A DNA stretch of 64,000 bases, from assembly GCA_003313425.1 (NCBI GenBank), contig NHZP01000017.1, positions 930,001 through 994,000 of the forward strand. Reading direction: 5' to 3'. This stretch comes from Pseudopyrenochaeta lycopersici. Lineage: Eukaryota; Ascomycota; Dothideomycetes; Pleosporales; Pseudopyrenochaetaceae. The notes beneath the pieces are model-generated. The model ran no database searches, was not told the origin of the DNA, and saw only the letters and a list, made by a program, of their open reading frames with translations. Positions 1 to 11,483 of this stretch are shown here, in pieces (the first letter of the stretch is position 1; each line of letters starts with the position of its first letter). The position numbers were made by a program, and so were the translations under genes.

Positions 1-1875
1 CAAACCAGATTTGTTGAACGAAGCCATGGCCTGCGGCAAGAGGGAGAAGCGTGAGATAGAGAGACTTCATCGTTTCGACTAGGCTGAAAATCTCATTTAT
101 ATTTTCTAACTTTGGTATCACAAAAGATCGAGGGGGTAGCGAACCAAAGGTTTATACCTCTAGAAAGCGACGTACTCCCAGCGGTAATCTTTTGGCATAT
201 GTCAACATAGTTTGACCGAACAATATCCATAATTAATGAGTACTCTACGGACCAGCATCAGATGGCTAGATGATGTGTTAATGGTAGGTTTCGAATCGAT
301 CTTGAAACGCAGCGTCGCCGTAGATTTGTATAGTCGCGTTTCCCATTGGTGGGCTTCAATCGTCCGGTACGAGCCGCAATAATACTACATAGCATCACCC
401 CTCCATTTTGCATTTGCATGGAGTCCCTTGCCTAGATCTAGTCCTGCTTAGAATTCAAGTGTACCGTCTGTTGTCGTCTAACTTGATGTATACGGCGTTC
501 ACCAGCCTTGCCCTGACCAAATCCGAATACTTGGTGAAGGCAATATTATAAGTATGTAGCCAAAGGGGTCAGTTGCAATATCATGCCACGGGCGACCTTT
601 TGTCTTGATAAAACAGAGAAGACTGTAAATTTTATTACTTGTGTTCGAGTAAGAAACTCAGCGCCTCAAGCGGGACGTTATGAAAGATCGACGGCGGTAT
701 AATGCCATGCTTGTGAGGAGACGGAGACAGATTCTGGCATAGGCGAAAAATCCGCCGACCGCCAAAGCTGTTAAAGATGGGGCAGAGAAAGGGCCGAATC
801 GCTATGACGCCAATGAAAGCTCGTCCAGATGTTGAGTCCCTTGACTCTGGTGACGGCGCAATCCTACACCGACTTTAATGAAACCCCTCTGCAAAACCTG
901 CCTCCTGAGTTCTTGGATTTTTTCGATTGGGGACCTGTGTTATCTTCACGTCTTCATTAGGCATTTGAACTATTCAACCATAGACAGTTGTCTGTTCCTA
1001 GCAGTGTGCCATAACTTAGCTCCAAAATGAGAGTGCTTTGTAAATATTAGGACACCAAGATTTTACCCTGCAGATTGTGGTGACTACGTCTCAGCTGCAC
1101 GCGGACTCTTAATCATCCTTCTAGGCGGAAGAGCTAGTGCTTCGACGAGAATCAAATGTTTATACAATGTCTAGAGACGAGTGCTGTTTCTCTCCAATTT
1201 GCTTATTACTTATTACAAGTCCAGAATGGTCCCAAATATAACAACAGACCTAAGATACTCTGTCTATCTGGTCCCTAATGGTTCGAAGTCTGTCGGTGGG
1301 CTGGTGTTGTGTTGAAAGGCTGATACTACAATGGTTTAAAATAGAACCTTTGACGGAACAGATGGTCACACAAGCTACTGAGTTTGGTATTATAAACTTG
1401 CGAATCTTGCTCCTCTTCAACTGTGGGATAGTAAAATTCACTCCACAGAAGCCCTATAGAAATGTTGCTTTGCTTCTCTTACGGCTTGTGATAATAAAAT
1501 CGTGTATCTGCAGATTCTCTTAACATCAACTTGTATACACTCTAGCACCTAAACTTCTCAACAACGTCAATAAAGTAGCGCTCGTATCGATTCACAGCCG
1601 AACGAGATTTCGATAATCTCCATAACAGGCTAAGCTCTGCGTGCTCAGGTTCATACCTACACCTTCACCAACTCACCGACGCAAAAAGCAATCAGCGCAA
1701 GGAAGTCTCGATGAAACTTTCTATCCATCCTTCTACTGCCACCGAAATATTTTATGTCGAAAGTTCTCGCGGTATCCTGGAGTTAGTGAACGCAACACAT
1801 ATGGGGACTTTCGGAACCGCCATCAATCTTTGGCTATTAATCTCGCAAGGTGTGATATATCAATAGCCAGATGGA

Positions 1876-1962
1876 CACAGGATTCCACTACAGCTCTTTC
1901 ATGAAATTCTCTATTTGATGAATTCGAGTTTGCCCCTCAACAACGATGTGGTCGGGAAAAGG
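1876..1962 (+). pseudogene. possible F-box fragment
   Basis: One frame reads IPLQLFHEILYLMNSSLPL, which has the hydrophobic spacing of an F-box start (LPxELxxEIL). The frame closes within about 30 codons and nothing upstream or downstream extends it convincingly. Two intact F-box-like genes lie 8-10 kb away, so a degraded relative is possible. A chance match is also quite possible. Confidence 0.2.
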
Positions 1963-2935
1963 ACCGCGTCACCCAGTTTCTCGCCAGCAGGTTAGCAGCA
2001 CACTTTCCTAAGCTTCAATGAGTTGAAAATCTGGGTCAGCAGTAGGTATTGCTTATATAGTGTGGCTGAAGAAAATGCGAGTGAACAAGGACAAGATGAA
2101 GAGTATGTACACTGGGAAAGCCGGACTTGGGCAGCAGCATGCTATCGTTAAGAGGAGAAGAAAAACGTAACATGGAAAGGAGATTATGGTCTGAATGTGA
2201 CTTAATGTGTAATGCATAGTGGCGAAGACCCAGTTCCGTGAACACCACGAATAATCGTACGTAGGGCAGTTATGTGTCGTCCTTTACGATATCTTTAATT
2301 GTAACATTTTCTCAGCTATGTTCTCCCAAGTGAAGTAAAATTCGTGAGGCCTCGGATGTGCACTGCTAGTACTTGGTTCCCCCAGGGCCTCTCCGATCAC
2401 TCGATGAATTTCATCGCCCGCAACACTGGCTCGAAGGAACACGCATCAGGCGCATTACGGGTAGAAAAGGACCGAAAGCACATATTTACCTGCCTATTTT
2501 GCCCCAAAGTACCTCGCCGACGAAGCGGCGCGAACCGTAAATCTAGCAGAGAACACGAGTAATCGACTTGGTAGTGATGTAAGCGAATGTCACACCCCTG
2601 ACCATACCATGGTCAATGACGGAAGCGGCTGAGGCAAACGGAGCACGAGAACCAAGATGTACTCGCTTGGCACTCAATAGGCTTTAACACCGGGATAGGA
2701 ACTTAACCAGTCTGTGATTCATGGCCTGAAAACTGTTTCCGACCGTCGTATCCAGTACTCAATCAAGCAGAGAATACGAAGTATGAGGCGCCCCCAATCT
2801 GCCTTGACGAAAGACAAATGACGACACACCTTCCCATCGTGAACTGCCCTCGCATTCTGAAGTCGAAAGCCAAAGACCATTACTAACCCGCTCTCATTGC
2901 ACACGTTCTACTGCATACGCATTTCACTGAAAATC

Positions 2936-2940
2936 TATAA
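2936..2940 (+). promoter_or_regulatory. TATA box of secreted-protein gene
   Basis: A TATAA sits about 80 bp upstream of the ATG at 3019, a normal distance for a strongly expressed fungal gene. Assigned from sequence and position only. Confidence 0.45.
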
Positions 2941-3018
2941 AGCCTTGCATTGCCTTCACATACTGCCTATCGCTCATCTACTCGGCCTCCCCAGTTCAAC
3001 ATCTGTAGAAGACACATC

Positions 3019-3409
3019 ATGCGGCTCTCATCTAGCCTCATATCCCTCAGCCTACTCGCCATCCTCCCCGTCGTCACAGCAGACTGCTGGTCGGGCAAAT
3101 GCAGCATCGACGGCCTGGGCACATTTGCCTGCTCCACGGCGTGCTCACGAAAAGGATACACATACTCCGGGTACGAGAACTACTACAAGTGGGGCTGGCC
3201 TCCGCGCGCCAATACCGGTAAGATTCCGTATAGCTGCTGCAGTTGAGAGGTTTGGTCGGTGCTAAGAATGATTGGCAGTGTGTACGTGTGGGACTTTCCA
3301 CTCGGAAGACTGCAAGGCTGGCGGAGTGTGCAGGAATCGGGGCACGCCGTGTAGGAGTCGAGAAGCCGAGTCGGATGACTTTTATGCTGGGCGGGTTCGC
3401 AAGTGCTGA
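3019..3409 (+). CDS. small Cys-rich secreted protein, candidate effector or antimicrobial peptide
   Basis: Two exons, 3019-3217 and 3279-3409, joined across a 61-bp GTAAG..CAG intron, give 109 residues. Reading through the donor ends the protein after 76 residues and loses half the cysteines, so the spliced form is preferred. Residues 1-21 are a clear signal peptide (MRLSSSLISLSLLAILPVVTA). The mature part of about 88 residues holds ten cysteines, enough for five disulfides, with a Tyr/Trp-rich middle and a final cysteine as the last residue. The ATG at 2950 in the same frame would bury the signal peptide, so 3019 is chosen. I recognise no named family. Small size, secretion and an even cysteine count fit a fungal effector, antimicrobial or hydrophobin-unrelated surface protein; the role is inferred. 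Confidence 0.75.
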
Positions 3410-3915
3410 TACGGGATGAGGGGAAATGGAGGTCAACAAAAAAGATTCCTTTATAGGAGTATAAATCGAGGAACGGAGAATGGTAAAGCACATGAAGCCC
3501 AACAATCAGACTTGCATCTCTTATCCTGAGTAAATCTAACAAGTTCCGCATGGCAAGCACATAAGGGAACCGAATCAAGTCAATTACAGCAACCCAGTGA
3601 AAACAAAGACCCGATGTGAAGAGAAACAGATGACTGAACGTTGAGTGAATGGTATTGGCAAGAAACTATATCGACGGTGGCAAGGAAAAGTATATCCTTA
3701 GCCCATCCGATTATATGTGAACAAGAAATGCTGCCTTTTCCCCACTTCGTGTTTGAATATGCCACATAGAACGCTATGCAAAGCATGAAAATGGCGCCTT
3801 AGCGCCAGCCAACTCCGCAACACCTATCTTGATGTACAATGCAGTAAATCTTTCACCAGCCTTCCTTTCCCAAGATACGTATAAGACACAAAGGCGTTGA
3901 ATACTGTTAGATCTC
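3410..3915. other. convergent intergenic region
   Basis: Lies between the 3' ends of the secreted-protein gene and the glycosyltransferase gene. I see nothing coding; it should hold both 3' UTRs. Confidence 0.5.
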
Positions 3916-5269
3916 CTAGAACCCTTCATCCTTTTGGTTCTTGCCCTGCTCTTTCTTCGCTGCCTCCTTTTCCTCCTCACTAAGCTCAATCAAATCCGCG
4001 CCTTCGAGTCTGAACCCCTTGGCATCAACGATATGCTCGCTGGCTGATCCTAGATATAGCTGATGCAGCCGTGGCAAGAAGTACTGCATAACGCTATCTG
4101 CCAGGTTCTTCGCTACCAGGCCCTTATCTACCCAGAAATGTCGAACGAAGACGCCCTTGCAGCCGCCGCGGTTTGCGGCTTCGGGCGCGCCGTTGGCTTC
4201 TACGCAAGGCAGCACGCGGATATCGTCCGGTCGGTCGAAGTCGTAGCGCAGGTAGTTTCCAAAGGCGGCTTGTTCGTGGGCCCAGTCTAGCTTCCAGCGT
4301 GCACAGCCTGGGTAGCGAGTTTCGGATGGGCACTCCGCCCACGCTTTATACATCTCCTGCGTTCTCTTGCTCTGCTTCGCAATGACGAAACCAGTGTTCA
4401 AGTAGCGGTTACCCTTCTCGTCGTAGTTCTGCGGCTCGTTCGGATCGATAGACATCATGGCAAGTGTATCGTCGGTCATGTTCCAGTAGTTGAGCAGCCA
4501 CTCGAGCGGGAGATGTGGGTAATGGAACATGACGTCCGAGTCCATGAAGACAATGTATTCATGCGTCTTGAGGGCTTCTTTCATCATTGGGACCTTGACC
4601 CAGGTGCCCCAGCGATCGGCGTAGTCGGGCGCGCGGATGAACTTGTAGTCGTAGCCATGGATTTTCGCTATTGAAATTGTTAGCTTTTTGCTATGTTACA
4701 CATTTGGACCCTGTGCGCCTGACGTCGCAAAGGTGCCAAATTGGGTGAGTCGCCTTACCGAACATGTAATGGCTGAGCATGCCCGCAGACAGCGGTCGCA
4801 TGCCCTTCCACTTCAGGTTTTGGTTCATGAGCTGCCCCTCACCGGTAAGCGGCCTGCTATCGATATCCAGAATGAGCACCTTCTTTCCCAGCTTGTGCTT
4901 GAATTTTGGTTCGCCATGCAGACGGTATACATCGCCATCTTCGTCGGTAAAGTTTGCTGCATCAACAGGGTGTAGTATGGGTCCGTAGAGGGCTTTTATT
5001 ATCGTCGGCATCGAGATGTCGTCTTCGGGGAGCGATACATTTTGAGTGTGGGGATATCTGGCGCATTCTCTCAGTCACTATCACAAGAGATTGGGTAAGT
5101 AGGAGACGTACGTTGTCGACTTGAAGCTGCTAGGTATGTACGTGTGCGGATAGCTGTAGTAGATGAAGGCGAATGCCATAGGCACCAGGGCGATCAGCAA
5201 AACACGCCGCCACCTGCCCTGCGGGCTCATGTTCGCAAGCGCCTGGTACGAGTAGTCCGCCATACCCAT
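3916..5269 (-). CDS. GT34-like Golgi glycosyltransferase (GMA12/MNN10 type)
   Basis: Three exons on the minus strand, 5269-5112, 5057-4759 and 4667-3916, with introns of 54 and 91 bp, give 402 residues. Residues about 20-38 form one membrane anchor after a short basic N-terminus, the type II layout of Golgi transferases. The catalytic region has FMDSDVMF, a DxD metal and nucleotide-sugar binding motif at about 195-197, then the conserved LNTGFVIAK region and a Trp-rich FVRHFWVDKG segment. The fold resembles the galactosyl/mannosyltransferases that extend N- or O-glycans in the Golgi; donor and acceptor cannot be read from sequence. Start is uncertain: ATGs at 5284, 5269 and 5263 are in frame. 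I used 5269, and the membrane segment is present with any of them. Confidence 0.75.
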
Positions 5270-6107
5270 TGGTTTCGCACACACTCTCTCTAGATATGGA
5301 GAGCCTCGACGTGTGGCGAGGTGTGGGTGTGCGTCGAGGGAAGTCGTAGGGCTGCGAAATATTTAGGGGCGGTGGTTGCGGAGAAACGGTGGCCTGAGTA
5401 TTGGACCCCAACACCAGAACAAAGCCCAACTCGTGGGGCTGCAACTCAGGATGGGAAGGCACGGAGGTCGCGCCCAAAAAGGTGTGTACAGTGAAGGTAA
5501 GAAAGGAGCGTGTCTAGGTAAGAAAGAGTCGTCCCCTTCGAGGAGGAGGCCGTGTCAGCCAGACTCAAGTGCTCACTTTGGCAGGGGCCAGGGATACGTA
5601 GGATGGCGCAGGCTAAGCACTACTACTCCACCGAACGGGCATGGTGCCCGCCATCGAATCACACCAAGCTGCCCAGGGCTGAGATGGCGTCGAGTCTAGG
5701 GCTTCGAGACGCGCAAGGGGTGCAGAGGTCTGAGATGCTGGTAAATCTCCAGTCGAGATACCGTGAAGCTGCTGATCATTCGAGTCAAATCCAAACACAA
5801 GCCTCCAGCACTTGTTTTACCAGCACCGGCAATTCTTGCCGCGCAATGCTTCGTCACCCTGTGCTCGTATCGAATCTAATTATGGTATGATCGCCGCATG
5901 CCGTTCTAATTGGACGCCTGGAAAAAGTGCATCATGAGGAATTTGGTGCATCGCTGCAAGTCTTGTGCTGCGCAGTACGAGGCTTTGTCGATCCTATGTT
6001 CGCAGACAACGAGGCTACACCTTAATTTTGTGATTGAGACACTTGCTAATTTGTGTCTTCAAGTGATATTAGGGAATGCTACAGACGTATACCATAGCCT
6101 TGCAACG
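5270..6107. other. intergenic, shared flank of two minus-strand genes
   Basis: Holds the promoter of the glycosyltransferase and the 3' flank of the Zn2Cys6 regulator. Open frames here are short and overlap on both strands; no gene supported. Confidence 0.5.
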
Positions 6108-8227
6108 CTACGATTCGAGCAGGCGGAGCAATTCAAAATCTTTTGCGATACCAGAGCTGTCTCGCGCACAGCTCTCAATGAGTGCCATCATGATTTGCAC
6201 CCACTCCTCCCACCCTGTCGGCAAAGTCTCCCTCAGTTTCTGATCTGGTGACCGCGCAACCGCATGAAAGAGAAGCACCTGACCAAAACATTGACAGCAC
6301 CAACCGAACTTTAATGGGAGGGCAGATAGCATCTGTGTGCAGAGTCCCATTGTGGTCGGCCAGTACATCCCACCGCGAAGGCCCTGCTGCACTTCATGAT
6401 ACTCTGCATCGTTAGTAGAGCCGGGCGCGTGAAGTGCTTTGTAGAGGAAAGGACGGCCGATATGGAATCTCGCGACGAGATAGCGACTTCGGAGCATGGC
6501 TTTTGCAATGACATGCGCTGGGCTTGGCGAGTCATCTGCACTCTCATTGTCCGAAAATTGGAGTGAAGAAGGAAGGTTGGACCGCCACTGCTCAAGTTGG
6601 TGGTGCATTTCTGCCGTCAAATTGGCGCTCGGATACCCTTCTCTCTCCGCAAAATAGTAGATGCTTTGCTTCACACGAGTGAGTATGATGCGGTGCGCGG
6701 CCTGCGCGAGGAAATGGAAATTGAAGAATGAATCATCTTCATCTGTAAGGAGCCCCGAGATAGATGTCTTCGGGCGTGGGCACGGCGTAAACTTGGGCAG
6801 AGGCGTGTCAGGCTCGTAGTCTAGCAGCCCACTATGCGGCAACAGGTCAAGTTCCTGCGTGATCACAGTCTCGTACATGAGCGTATTCCAGAATAGTCTG
6901 GAAAGCATGTCGCCCTCCCAATGATCAAAATCACTGGCTTCTGTGCGGCTGAGTATGGCTGTGCAGCATAGTGCTGCCCTGTTTACAGAAGTCCAAGAAT
7001 CAAGGGGCCGAAGGATCTGGGCGTAATAGAGCGTCGAAAGCATGTAAAATTGACCTGCCTGGAGATCATTTTGACACATTAAGAATCCAAAGCGCTTGCG
7101 AGCCTCGTTGAAGAATTTCAATCCTGGTGGAGCGTCGATAGTAAGCTCATACCAGTCCGGATGCACGAAACCACGACCTGAGGAAGCTTGCCGGGACGGC
7201 AGGGCGAAATCCCCTTCTTCATGAGCTTTGACAGCCAAACAACCCAGTGCCAACACATTCAATACCAAACAAGTCTCGATATCATATCCGAAATCGTTCT
7301 CGACAGCTAAGCCCAGCGTGCTTGAGTAGAAGTGGAACTTGTCAAGCACGGGCGTGTTTCGGTGGAATACAGCGAAGTAAGCATCTGAGAGCCCTTTGAC
7401 CACAGATTGTGGGAGGCCCATCAACCAAGACTCAGGGTCTGAGTTGTAGGGGCGATCGATGTGCATTGGCAATGGCGGGCTTTGGTTCTCAATCTCAACT
7501 ATGTAGTCCTGGGGTAGCTCGGCACGTGCAGAGACAAAATCAGAGGGCAGAATCTGCTTGACGGCAGGCCAAATCGCGACTCGATGCTGACTGAACGAGA
7601 GGGCCACTTTGCTGTTCGCATCGGGGATTGTGAATGGACTCTTAGCTGGCGTTCCAGCAACTTGTGGTGACATTGCGAGCTCGTGTATGCTCATTCTGTC
7701 ATGTTGGGAATGATTCGAAGGTAACAACTGAGCATAACTTCCAGGACTGGGCTGGGAGAATGTTGATGGAGGCGATCGGTGATCAGAAAGATGTACAGGA
7801 GGCGGGAGTGGAGCTGTAGCCACAGGCTTGGGCATGTTAATGGCCACTGTCAGATCCTCAATCTTGGACTCAAGCCGCCGGATGGCGTTGATAGCCACAG
7901 CCATAGACTGGTCTTTCTTTGTAGCTCTTGGCACTTGATACCGGCACTCTAGATTCATGGTCCTGCAGTAGCCGCATTTAGGTCTGTCTTCATCACATCG
8001 TGTCTTCCTGGATCTACATATGTCACATGCCTAGTAAAATTAGGCCACAATTCTCTACAATTATACTTCTTTTCACATACCAACGTTGCCATGAAAGACC
8101 GCGGCTTCTTCAACGACGAACCCTCCCCTTCCTCGTGACTCCCACTGCCTTCCGCATCATGAGATGCTTGCCGGTCCGAAGGCTCCGCATGCGAGGCTGT
8201 GATACTATCGTGAGACCTCTTGGTCAT
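6108..8227 (-). CDS. Zn2Cys6 fungal transcription factor
   Basis: Two exons, 8227-8081 and 8030-6108, with a 50-bp intron, give 689 residues. The intron falls just before the zinc cluster. Across the join the protein reads ACDICRSRKTRC, followed by CGYC and a last Cys in NLEC, which completes the six-cysteine binuclear cluster at about residues 50-78. A short helix (INAIRRLESKIEDL) follows and may be the dimerisation coil. The remainder carries a fungal-specific transcription factor domain, with WLMGLP..VVKGLSDAYFAVFH as a recognisable start. The N-terminal 45 residues are Ser/His/Glu-rich and disordered-looking. A nuclear DNA-binding regulator; its targets are unknown and no biosynthetic cluster surrounds it. 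Upstream in-frame sequence without an ATG exists, so 8227 is taken as the start. Confidence 0.85.
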
Positions 8228-8448
8228 AGGTAAGTCGTCTGGTCGTGCATTGAACGTGGTGAGTGGGCTGTTCTGGAGAGAGATGACTGACCACAAAGGA
8301 TTCTGCGGGGCAACCGAAACAGAAACGCTAGTCGTCCGTGCGCTTTAGGTAAACAAGACATAATTAATCGACCTTGCCCTTTCTTCTCCTCGGCACCATC
8401 CCTATCCTCATTCGGCGTTCTAGGTCTTTGGGTCGCTGCTCAACCTGT

Positions 8449-8755
8449 ATGGCTTTGCAGCACCTGCGACTTGCTCGTATCGGCGTTCAGCAGTACCGCG
8501 CTTGTTTGATGTTTCTAATATATTGCCTTGATCATGGTCACTGACACTCAAGTAGATTATGTACGACTAAAAGAAGCTGCTCATGGTCTTGCAGTGCTTG
8601 GATGGTCATCAAAAATACCTCTTCTGTGCTCTTGCGCCAGCATCGCTTCTGTCTGATTAACCAGACCCCATCTTCAATGTCATTGCAACTGGTGCATTTT
8701 CAGCATGTATTTTACTTTGGCAAATTTTCTGATCACTGCATGGCTTTGCAGCACC
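8449..8755 (+). repeat. 16-mer present twice
   Basis: atggctttgcagcacc occurs at 8449-8464 and again at 8740-8755, identical, 291 bp apart. The flanks are not obviously alike, so this may be an old small duplication or coincidence. Confidence 0.5.
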
Positions 8756-9853
8756 ATTGAATGCTATCTCAAATCCCATTTTCTTCGGCGTATTTTCGTC
8801 TGCCTCTCATCTCTATCCTCATTGAGCGAAAACTAACATTTTGAAGTATACACTTTCAATATTTGCTAGGCAAGAGTTCTTTCAGCTACATCAACGAATT
8901 GCGGCAAGCCTAAGTTGTGCCCTCCTTACCCCATGATGGAACGATACGTGGTACAACGTCAGCTCCGTGTAGTCTCCCGGCCACAGTCTGTCAAACTTTG
9001 TTTCATTCAAGTTCTTCTTTACGACAGCCATTTCATTCTGCTACGGCGTATTCCACTGCCATCTGCTCAGCATGATCCGATGATGCATATGTGCCGATTT
9101 CAGTCGGCTTGCGGCAAACCCCAGCATCAGCTCCCGTGACGCAACTGCACAACGCTGTGCGGCATATGAAGCCTCATTCCTACGCAGCTATAGATGGAGC
9201 ATTCCTGCACGTATTCGACGCGTAAATTTTCCCTTTCTTACACCTTAATGATGCAATGCAGAACTGTAGCTGCCCTTCTGAGCAAGCTGTCAGTCTCCAC
9301 CCAGCGTCACCCAAGGCTCTCGCACCTGCCCTCTTTGAATCGCCCGGACAGTGAAGGTTCCACGCCAAGTCGTCACCGGGTCCCAACGTAGAAGCCTCAC
9401 GTTCATACAAGCAGCCATGCGGAAGGACCTGCAGAGGCCCCCTTTATGGACTATTATTAAGCGTGATCTCTTAACCTTCGAGAGACATCACGGTGAGGAT
9501 CTTGAAAGTAAGGAGTCATTGCCGCCGGCAGTGGTTCGGCATCACGATAGTGTTCTCTTTGCCGCCAATCGGCTTCTAGGTAAAAGCCCATGTGAGCAAG
9601 TTCGAGGCTCTTACTTGCAAAATCCGGACGGCCGATGCCGCTTGTTCAGTGAAGGGGCAGCAAAGAAAATATCCTCGTCTGACTTACAACGAATGAGAAG
9701 GCAGGAACTGCCGTTCCCTGCCAGAAGTGCCACCGTTCGCGACTTGGCCCTTCTCAAATCTGGCAGACGTTCACTTCATCTATCTTTTCAACAGTATCAC
9801 AGTGAGGACGACGGCGCCATGATGGAGGCTGCTGAGAAAGTGCCAATCCTCTC

Positions 9854-9860
9854 TATATAA
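9854..9860 (+). promoter_or_regulatory. TATA box of F-box-like gene
   Basis: TATATAA lies about 170 bp upstream of the ATG at 10028 and is followed by a pyrimidine-rich stretch, the usual look of a fungal core promoter and 5' UTR. Confidence 0.4.
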
Positions 9861-10027
9861 GGGGCCTCCTTCCCCGCCACTTTCTGCTTTCTTCAGCAAC
9901 GAAACGCCTTGCATTTGCTCTCTGAGCCTTTTTTCTTCGCTCGATTCCAGGCCTTTCGTAAGAAACTTCTTCCCTCAAGCACCAATTACAGTTACTGTCT
10001 CTTCCACGAGCCCCAGTCTCCATCGAG

Positions 10028-10744
10028 ATGTCTTCTACAATCTTCCCAGCGACTATTCCGGGTGACGCTCCGCAGTTCAAGAAGCTGCCGAACGAAATCC
10101 TTCTTGAGATCATCAAGTACGCGGTTCTGCTCTCTCCTGATTCCAGGCTCGGCAACGTTGTCGACAAGAAATACTTTGCTCTCCTCAATGGCATCGGCCC
10201 ATACTACAGGATGTGCAAGGTCTCCAAGCTCTTTGCCTCTATCGCCACAGTTGCCTTCTACGAAGTCAATGAATTCAAGTTCAAATCCATCGACATCGTC
10301 AACTCGTCCTCCCCTTGGCTCACATCCATCGCTGCTGTCCTGCCTCCTGTCCACGTCCGCAAGTTCGTCCGTCACATCCAGATCTACATTACGCTTGAGG
10401 ACTTCTTCTTCACAGCCACACCTGGATGTTCCAATCCCGCAAAGAATGCGCGTGGAGCGGCGCGACACGCCATCACTACGGTCGACCAGCTCACAACATA
10501 CTCTCCAGGCGCTCGCCAGCTTTTGGAGCTCACCAACCCCACGACCGGTTTCGGAAACCTCCAGATCTTGGACCTTCACATCTACGCGGACTTTCGGTGC
10601 GGAAAAATACCGACCATCCTGAAAGTGATGACTGCTGCGCGTTTTCCGCTGGCAGCTGGCAAGACTCAGCTCACTATCACGAGTGAGGGGACTACCAAGA
10701 AGAAATGGCACTCAAAGCTGGCGAGGGCCATTCGCGGCCAGTAA
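10028..10744 (+). CDS. F-box-like protein, first of two relatives
   Basis: Single exon, 238 residues. Residues 19-33 read KLPNEILLEIIKYAV, a good F-box start (L-P-x-E-[IL]-x-x-x-I). Such proteins usually bind Skp1 and bring a substrate to an SCF ubiquitin ligase. The rest has no leucine-rich repeats or WD repeats that I can recognise. The segment around LTNPTTGFGNLQILDLHI matches the pattern in the neighbouring gene at 11484 (LTNPVDGFSRLDELKLEI), so the two are probably diverged duplicates. A TATA box lies upstream. The substrate is unknown. Such families are numerous and fast-evolving in Dothideomycetes. Confidence 0.7.
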   Translation: MSSTIFPATIPGDAPQFKKLPNEILLEIIKYAVLLSPDSRLGNVVDKKYFALLNGIGPYYRMCKVSKLFASIATVAFYEVNEFKFKSIDIVNSSSPWLTSIAAVLPPVHVRKFVRHIQIYITLEDFFFTATPGCSNPAKNARGAARHAITTVDQLTTYSPGARQLLELTNPTTGFGNLQILDLHIYADFRCGKIPTILKVMTAARFPLAAGKTQLTITSEGTTKKKWHSKLARAIRGQ

Positions 10745-11483
10745 ATCGCGGGCATCAGGTGGTTCTGTTTCTGTGTGGCGTTCACCTGGAACTGTATGGC
10801 CAGAAACACAGGGTAGCGATCATGTTGTTGTAATCTGACAACATATGAATGAAATCTGACTCTATCTAAGGAATGATCAAATTGCATTGAGTACCTCCAG
10901 CCTGCCTTATGTGACCTAATTGTATTAGAAAATCATGCATTGAGACGATTCAAGCATATTTGATACTTGATCATTCACTTGTGCAACTCCCTATGAACTC
11001 CAGTTTTTGGACGGTCATTACTCAGCCTACCTACACCCTTAAAATAGTATGAATACCTCCTGATAACCCTAAGTACCATTTTATACATTGCTCATAGTGC
11101 CCTGAAGCTATACAAGCTTTCTTAAACATTTTAGTGGTCACTGCGAACCGAATTCCTATCACACCCATCCCTCGACGCACTCAAATCCTCCTGGCGTCTT
11201 CGTAGCTTGAGTGAGCGTACATGTAAACCAATTCAAAGTCGACTAGCCTGAAACACGTCAACACGAAATGATAGTCTGCAAGACATTGAACCAAGGTAAG
11301 CAGCCCGATAGCGTAGACCAATTCGTTGTAGATCGCTCCGAACCATGGATGAGATTTTGAATTCTAAGTGTGTTTTTGAATCAGGGAACGTATTTCAGGA
11401 CATGTGCAGAATCCTCTTCATTTCATATTAACTTATGTAAATACTACTGGTAAACACCAAAGTAACTTATCACATACTTCACG
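10745..11483. other. AT-rich intergenic between the two F-box-like genes
   Basis: About 740 bp, visibly richer in A and T than the flanking genes. No open frame worth calling. Confidence 0.5.

Larger units (their letters stand above)
1..3018. other. gene-poor opening stretch
   Basis: No coding region that I can defend. All open frames are short and overlap on both strands. The only hint of former coding content is an F-box-like stretch near 1880-1960, listed separately. The last 80 bases are the promoter of the secreted-protein gene. Confidence 0.5.
8228..10027. other. intergenic, 1.8 kb
   Basis: No gene that I can support. A 148-codon frame from 9417 ends inside the TATA box of the next gene and looks like chance. 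The stretch also holds two copies of one 16-mer (see repeat). Confidence 0.45.

Noticed and set aside
9417..9860. 148-codon frame before the F-box-like gene
   Set aside because: It runs into the TATA box of the next gene, has no domain, and frames of this length are expected by chance in 64 kb.
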